Part shown: positions 60,511-64,000 of the stretch, one piece after another
Position numbering within the stretch: the first letter of the stretch is position 1
Layout: the number at the start of each line of letters is the position of its first letter
NCBI GenBank assembly: GCA_014529385.2
Contig: CM043950.1
Coordinates: forward strand, 79,356,343-79,420,342
DNA: 64,000 nt
DNA from: Adiantum capillus-veneris
Lineage: Eukaryota > Streptophyta > Polypodiopsida > Polypodiales > Pteridaceae
Direction: 5' to 3'
The notes under the pieces: generated by a model
Databases searched by the model: none
What the model saw: only the letters and a program-made list of their open reading frames with translations
Told to the model about the DNA's origin: nothing
Made by a program: the position numbers and the translations under genes

Positions 60511-60589
60511 AGTGTGGGTTTATCTCTTTTGCTTGAGGGTCAAAAATCAGATTTGAGATCTGAGTTTTGGACGCTCTAGGTGTTTTTTA

Positions 60590-60718
60590 AACCCTGTCGG
60601 CGTCACTATAGGTGTCCAAATGCAAAAAAGAAAATAGCGATGCTCATAGCGACGTCGTGGATTTTCAGTTTTAAGCGTCGCAGTGCGAGCGTCACTAATG
60701 TGAATTATCTCTTGTAGT
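60590..60718 (-). repeat. CACTA-like terminal segment
   Basis: The reverse complement starts ACTACAAGAGATAATTCAC and continues with repeated GTGACGC, GCGACGC and GTCGCTA words (for example CATAGCGACGTCG). CACTACAAGA with GC-rich subterminal words is typical of plant CACTA ends; here the first C is changed. It could be the 5' end of the element whose TNP2 remnant lies at 38.8-40.2 kb on the same strand. No matching second end was found. Confidence 0.5.
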
Positions 60719-61700
60719 TGGCTCCACCACTTACTGAATCTGCTACCTAGACACATCAATTGAGCTGTTCTTTCTACAGCTTGGAACTCCCATTGAGCCC
60801 ATGACACACTTGAAATAAATCGGGAATTTACAATACATGATCATTTTGAAAAAATGTGAAAAATGTGTAACTCCAATCTTCACTACTTCTTTGTATTGAT
60901 CCTCGATCTACATCCGTAGGTCTTCGGTTTTTAGCAACTTTTATTAACTGACATTGACCCAGTTATTATATGGCTCGATTGAGTCCCTTCGCTTAGATTG
61001 CAAAAGGGTCTCATTTATTAGAGTGACACTTAGCCTCTCTAACCTTCGGCCTTTCACTATTTGACACTCATCGAGTTTCAACACAAAAGCGATCTTTCTG
61101 CCAAGCACTGCAAAATAAATAGTGGCAAGACCTTATACTTCAAAGTAAATGATAAGAACACAACCAAAAGAAAGAAGTATAGTGTGTCACCTTCTTCAAG
61201 TAACTTGTAAAATCTAAGCATGGCTTGTTGAAGCTTTCTAAGGTCCACAAAAATATTGTTCCACATTGTGTAAGAGAATCCCTCTCCGAAGGTCTTATGG
61301 AGTGTTTCTTACCTTTTTTCCTTTCCTTTGTTTGTGCACAAAGCATAAAGCGAAGTTGGCATTGTCTCCTCAATGTGTAGGTATGCCCCTATGCAGGAGA
61401 ACACATCTTCGTTTGTGGCCTTCTTTGCAAGGTTTACTTTACATAGAATGGGAAATACATTTCCCACAATGCCATGCTCATTGAGGGCATACTTTAGGAG
61501 TTGAAAAATAGCTTGATAGGTTTTGGTGCTGATCCCAGCCTCATCACAAGCTTATTGCATGTTATCTTACTAACCACATTTCTCAATTTGTGTATAAGTT
61601 ACTTGGTTGCTGCATCCTTAATGTGCCTCCTCCCAGGTGATTGTAAGATAGGAATCACATCATGGGTATTGACACAACTAGTGTGAAGATTGACTCGATC
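60719..61700 (-). pseudogene. Unidentified degenerate coding, possibly exons
   Basis: The - strand has coherent pieces: GRRHIKDAATK and KLRNVVSKITCNKLVMRLGS (61660-61530), KVNLAKKATNEDVFSCIGAY and LHIEETMPTSLYALCT (61450-61340), GFSYTMWNNIFVDLRKLQQA and MLRFYKLLEEGD (61290-61190), and WAQWEFQAVERTAQLMCLGS (60810-60730). They look like protein-coding sequence cut by stops, frame changes or introns. I do not recognise the family and do not assign a function. Confidence 0.3.
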
Positions 61701-61789
61701 ATCTTGGCTTGTTCCATCGCATGCCTCCTGTCATGGATGCTTGAGAGTCAGTCGCGTTGCCTGCATCATCGCCTACATCATCACTAGAA

Positions 61790-62135
61790 GTCCCGAGAAG
61801 AATCTAAAAGGATCTAGAAGTTTTTAAAGTATCAAGGAGATTCTAGAAGTTTCTAGAAGCATGGAGAATATTCTAGAAGTTCTAAAAGTATCAAGGAGAT
61901 TCTAGAAGTTTCTAGAAGCATGGAGAAGATTTCGGAAGAATCTAGAAGTTTTTGGAAAGCTCTAGAAAGTTGAAGAAGGTTCTAGAAGAACTAGAAGGAT
62001 CAAGAAGTTTCTAGAAGCTTGGAGAAGATTCCGAAAGAATCTAGAAGTTTTTGGAAATCTCTAGAAAGTTGAAGAAGGATCCAGAAGGTTCTAGAAGAAC
62101 TAGAAGGATCAATAAGGTTCTAGAAGATTCTAACC
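61790..62135 (+). promoter_or_regulatory. Heat-shock-element array upstream of element J
   Basis: The stretch is built from repeated TCTAGAAG words. At least six perfect heat-shock elements (alternating GAA and TTC spaced by 2 bp, three or more units) are present: 61841-61858 and 61900-61917 (four units each, TTCtaGAAgtTTCtaGAA), 61975-61987, 62004-62016, 62084-62096 and 62118-62130. A TATA box follows 63 bp after the last one. In plants such elements bind heat-shock factors, and they make the copia element ONSEN heat-inducible. Here they precede a gypsy gag. Confidence 0.7.
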
Positions 62136-62192
62136 TCCTCAAGAAGAACCTAGAAAGTCCTATCCTCCTCAAGTAACCTCCTCAAGCACTAG

Positions 62193-62200
62193 TATAAATA
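62193..62200 (+). promoter_or_regulatory. TATA box of element J
   Basis: AGTATAAATAGGGG is a near-ideal plant TATA box. It sits between the heat-shock-element array and gag; an AATAAAGT word at 62346-62353 could be a poly(A) signal of the same LTR. Confidence 0.7.
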
Positions 62201-62509
62201 GGGGTCTTGGGACACAAGCCCCTAACTCTTGCCAACACCAGTTGTGAGACTCTTATGAGGAAATCCCTCTTCTAGTTCTTATGTTCAAGTCTTGTCCTTG
62301 CAATCAAGCCTTTCCTTGTACTCAAGTCTTGTATCTAGATCTCTTAATAAAGTATTAAGTCTTGTAATCAAGATTAAGCTTATCACCAAGTCCCAAGTTC
62401 TTGTACATTGTGAGCGCCTCCTCTTGCTCTCTTCTAGCTCTATACGCACTCATAATAGTTTGGCAAGACCACCATCTCTTAATCTTCTCAAGCCATCATA
62501 GAGACGACG

Positions 62510-63055
62510 ATGGAAAGTGTCATCAACTCATTGCAAAGCATCCAAGCTCAGTTACAAGAACTTTGTAAGAGTAACGCTCAACTTCAAGCAGAGCAACCCC
62601 TAATCTTGGGACCGGTGTTGCAAAATCTTCAATGTCAAATTCAAGAGCTTCAAGAGACAAGCACACATCAAACACAAGCTGCAAGATCTAGCTATTCTAA
62701 ACAACATAAGAACGAGACAAAGGTCAGCATGCCTAAAAAATTTGATGGGACTAGATCAAAGTTTAGAGATTTTCTCCAACAAGTACGTCTCTTCATTCGA
62801 ATGCAACGAGAGCGTTATCCAGATGATGCCTCTCAAGTAGGCCTTTTTGGGACCCTCCTCTCGGGTACGGCTCTCTCTTGGTTTTCTCCCTTACTTGAAA
62901 AAGAATCTCCTCTTCTTCATGACTTTGAAGATTTTGTGCGGGAATTCTCTGCAACCTTTGGGTATACTGATAGAGCAAGGGTTGCTCAAACCAAACTTAG
63001 AAATCTCCGCCAAGGATCGAGACCTGCATCCGTCTATGCATCCGAATTTCAATAG
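62510..63055 (+). CDS. Element J: gypsy gag, N-terminal part
   Basis: A 181-residue frame starting MESVINSLQSIQAQLQELCK. It has a coiled-coil N-terminus, then the gag domain MPKKFDGTRSKFRDFLQQV, VGLFGTLLSGTALSWFSPLL, DFEDFVREFSATFG and LRNLRQGSRPASVYASEF. This gag style (LSGTALSWF, then LRQG) is that of Ty3/gypsy chromovirus-type elements. It ends at TAG (63053-63055) where related proteins continue with Gln-Leu, and the same frame goes on coding after the stop. Start chosen because the ATG directly precedes the coiled coil and lies in an AC-rich context. Confidence 0.9.
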   Translation: MESVINSLQSIQAQLQELCKSNAQLQAEQPLILGPVLQNLQCQIQELQETSTHQTQAARSSYSKQHKNETKVSMPKKFDGTRSKFRDFLQQVRLFIRMQRERYPDDASQVGLFGTLLSGTALSWFSPLLEKESPLLHDFEDFVREFSATFGYTDRARVAQTKLRNLRQGSRPASVYASEFQ

Positions 63056-63440
63056 CTCACTTGTGATCTGACTTGGCCTGAGGAATATTTCATTAGCCAA
63101 TTTCGGTGGGGATTAAAGGATGACGTAAAAGATCTTTTGTGTGACTATGCCAAAGGTTCACACACTAAGCGAGTTCATCTCTCAAGCAATAGAATGTGAT
63201 AATCGACTATTTGAGAGGAGACAAGAGAGGCTTCTTGGGGCACCGTTTGCGACCCCAAACAAAAGTGACACATAATGGCTACACATCTCAACAGGGCCAT
63301 GAATCAAGCATTGAGCCCATACAAATTGATTCATCATGATTTCAACCTCTCTCAGCCTAGGAGAAGCAAAGGCGACACATTAATGGCTTATGTATGTATT
63401 GTGGAGAGCAGGGGCACATAGTTCAACAGTGTCCAAGGAA
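63056..63440 (+). pseudogene. Element J: gag C-terminal part with zinc knuckle
   Basis: After the stop the frame reads LTCDLTWPEEYFISQFRWGL and DDVKDLL. A frameshift near 63150 leads to EFISQAIECDNRLFERRQER, then the CCHC knuckle CMYCGEQGHIVQQCPRKR (63391-63444). These are the expected gag parts in order. One stop and at least one frameshift make this copy inactive. Confidence 0.8.
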
Positions 63441-63479
63441 GAGAAGGATGAAGGTTCATGGTGCAATGCCCTCAATGTG

Positions 63480-63999
63480 TTCGGAAAACATGGACATCCA
63501 ACCCCAATAGAGACTGACCGATTGGACAGAAGACAAGCAAAAAAAGGTCTCTTTCTTCCCATTGATTCCACTTCAAGTTTTATGCTACCAATCAAGATCC
63601 ATATGATGGGTAGGCACATGGATTGTGAAGCATTACTAGATTCATGCGCAACGGCGTGCTTCATGGACAAAGAATTTGCAAAAGAACAAGGCATACCACT
63701 TGTGGATAAGCTAATCCAGCAACTATAGAAGTCATTGATGATCGTCCCATCGCTTCAGGGGATATCAGGTATGGAAACTCACCCCATAGAAGTAACATTG
63801 CAGGAGCATGTTTCAAGAATAGCGTTCAATATTATACAAAGCCCAAGCAGTCCAATTGTTATTGGGCGACCGTGACTTGAATTGCATAACCCTGACATCG
63901 ATTGGAGGGCTCAGAGAATTGGACCACAAAATTTTCAAAAGAATAAGAGAAGGCATAATAGGCCTATATGTTGGATTACAATGATGTTTTTCAGAAGAA
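63480..63999 (+). pseudogene. Element J: aspartic protease, runs off the window
   Basis: The frame at 63480-63728 reads FMLPIKIHMMGRHMDCEALL, then DSCATACFMDKEFAKEQGIP, the retropepsin active site with Gly changed to Cys (D-S-C for D-S-G), so it is unlikely to work. After a frame change near 63722 come PATIEVIDDRPI, THPIEVTLQEHVSRIAFNII and SPSSPIVIGRP-stop-LELHNPDIDW, the end of the protease domain. Reverse transcriptase would follow beyond the window. Confidence 0.8.
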
Positions 64000-64000
64000 G

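Larger units (their letters stand above)
61710..62455 (+). repeat. Element J: probable 5' LTR (edges uncertain)
   Basis: The order array of promoter motifs, TATA box, AATAAA-like word, then gag within about 320 bp of the TATA box is that of a 5' LTR plus short leader. A TG start is possible at 61710 and a CA end at 62451-62452 (GCACTCA). A candidate primer site TTGGCAAGACC follows at 62459, but it matches no primer site I know. The 3' LTR is outside the window, so the edges cannot be confirmed. Confidence 0.4.

Overview
This window is eukaryotic nuclear DNA, almost certainly from a land plant. It is built from plant-type retrotransposons (Ty1/copia, Ty3/gypsy with tRNA-Asp or initiator-Met type primer sites, a LINE) plus CACTA-type DNA transposon remnants, long (CT)n/(GA)n tracts and plant-type promoter motifs. 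No cellular housekeeping gene was recognised. The gag of the last element (62.5 kb) has the look of gypsy lineages reported from seed-free plants, so a fern, lycophyte or bryophyte is possible, but the sequence does not settle the species.

Left part (1-17.1 kb): four LTR elements appear nested in each other. The end of a + strand gypsy element (element 1, 1-~2080) cuts a - strand gypsy element (A, ~2090-8962). A cuts the protease region of a second - strand gypsy element (B, 8963-12799). B sits inside the 5' LTR of a small + strand element (C, 12800-17109) that keeps gag and protease but no reverse transcriptase. The long leader of A holds nine copies of a 24-bp palindrome.

Middle (17.1-38 kb): a short LTR-like element (G, 17.9-19.7 kb); an unidentified - strand gag-like reading region (I, ~21.1-29.1 kb) split by an almost intact Ty1/copia element (D, 23474-28610, identical 5-bp target duplications, LTRs differing at 4 of 227 positions); a decayed second copy of the same copia family (E, 31425-~34845) carrying a 176-bp insertion; then CACTA-related remnants and a deleted copy of a TIR transposon. 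A 111-bp near-perfect foldback lies at 38196-38306.

Right part (38.8-60.7 kb): a - strand CACTA (TNP2) transposase remnant, then a LINE on the - strand. An 11.4-kb gypsy element (H, 44210-55586) inserted exactly between LINE ORF1 and ORF2. H has LTRs of about 2.7 kb, two related short reading frames ahead of gag, and one frameshift in pol. A 1375-bp TIR element (57808-59182) interrupts a 360-bp repeat whose empty version is present at 40192-40551.

Right edge (60.7 kb to end): degenerate - strand coding, then the start of a + strand gypsy element (J). Its upstream region carries at least six perfect heat-shock elements directly before a TATA box and gag. This is the most suggestive regulatory signal in the window. 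The genes here work as element modules (gag, protease, integrase, reverse transcriptase/RNase H), not as a host pathway.
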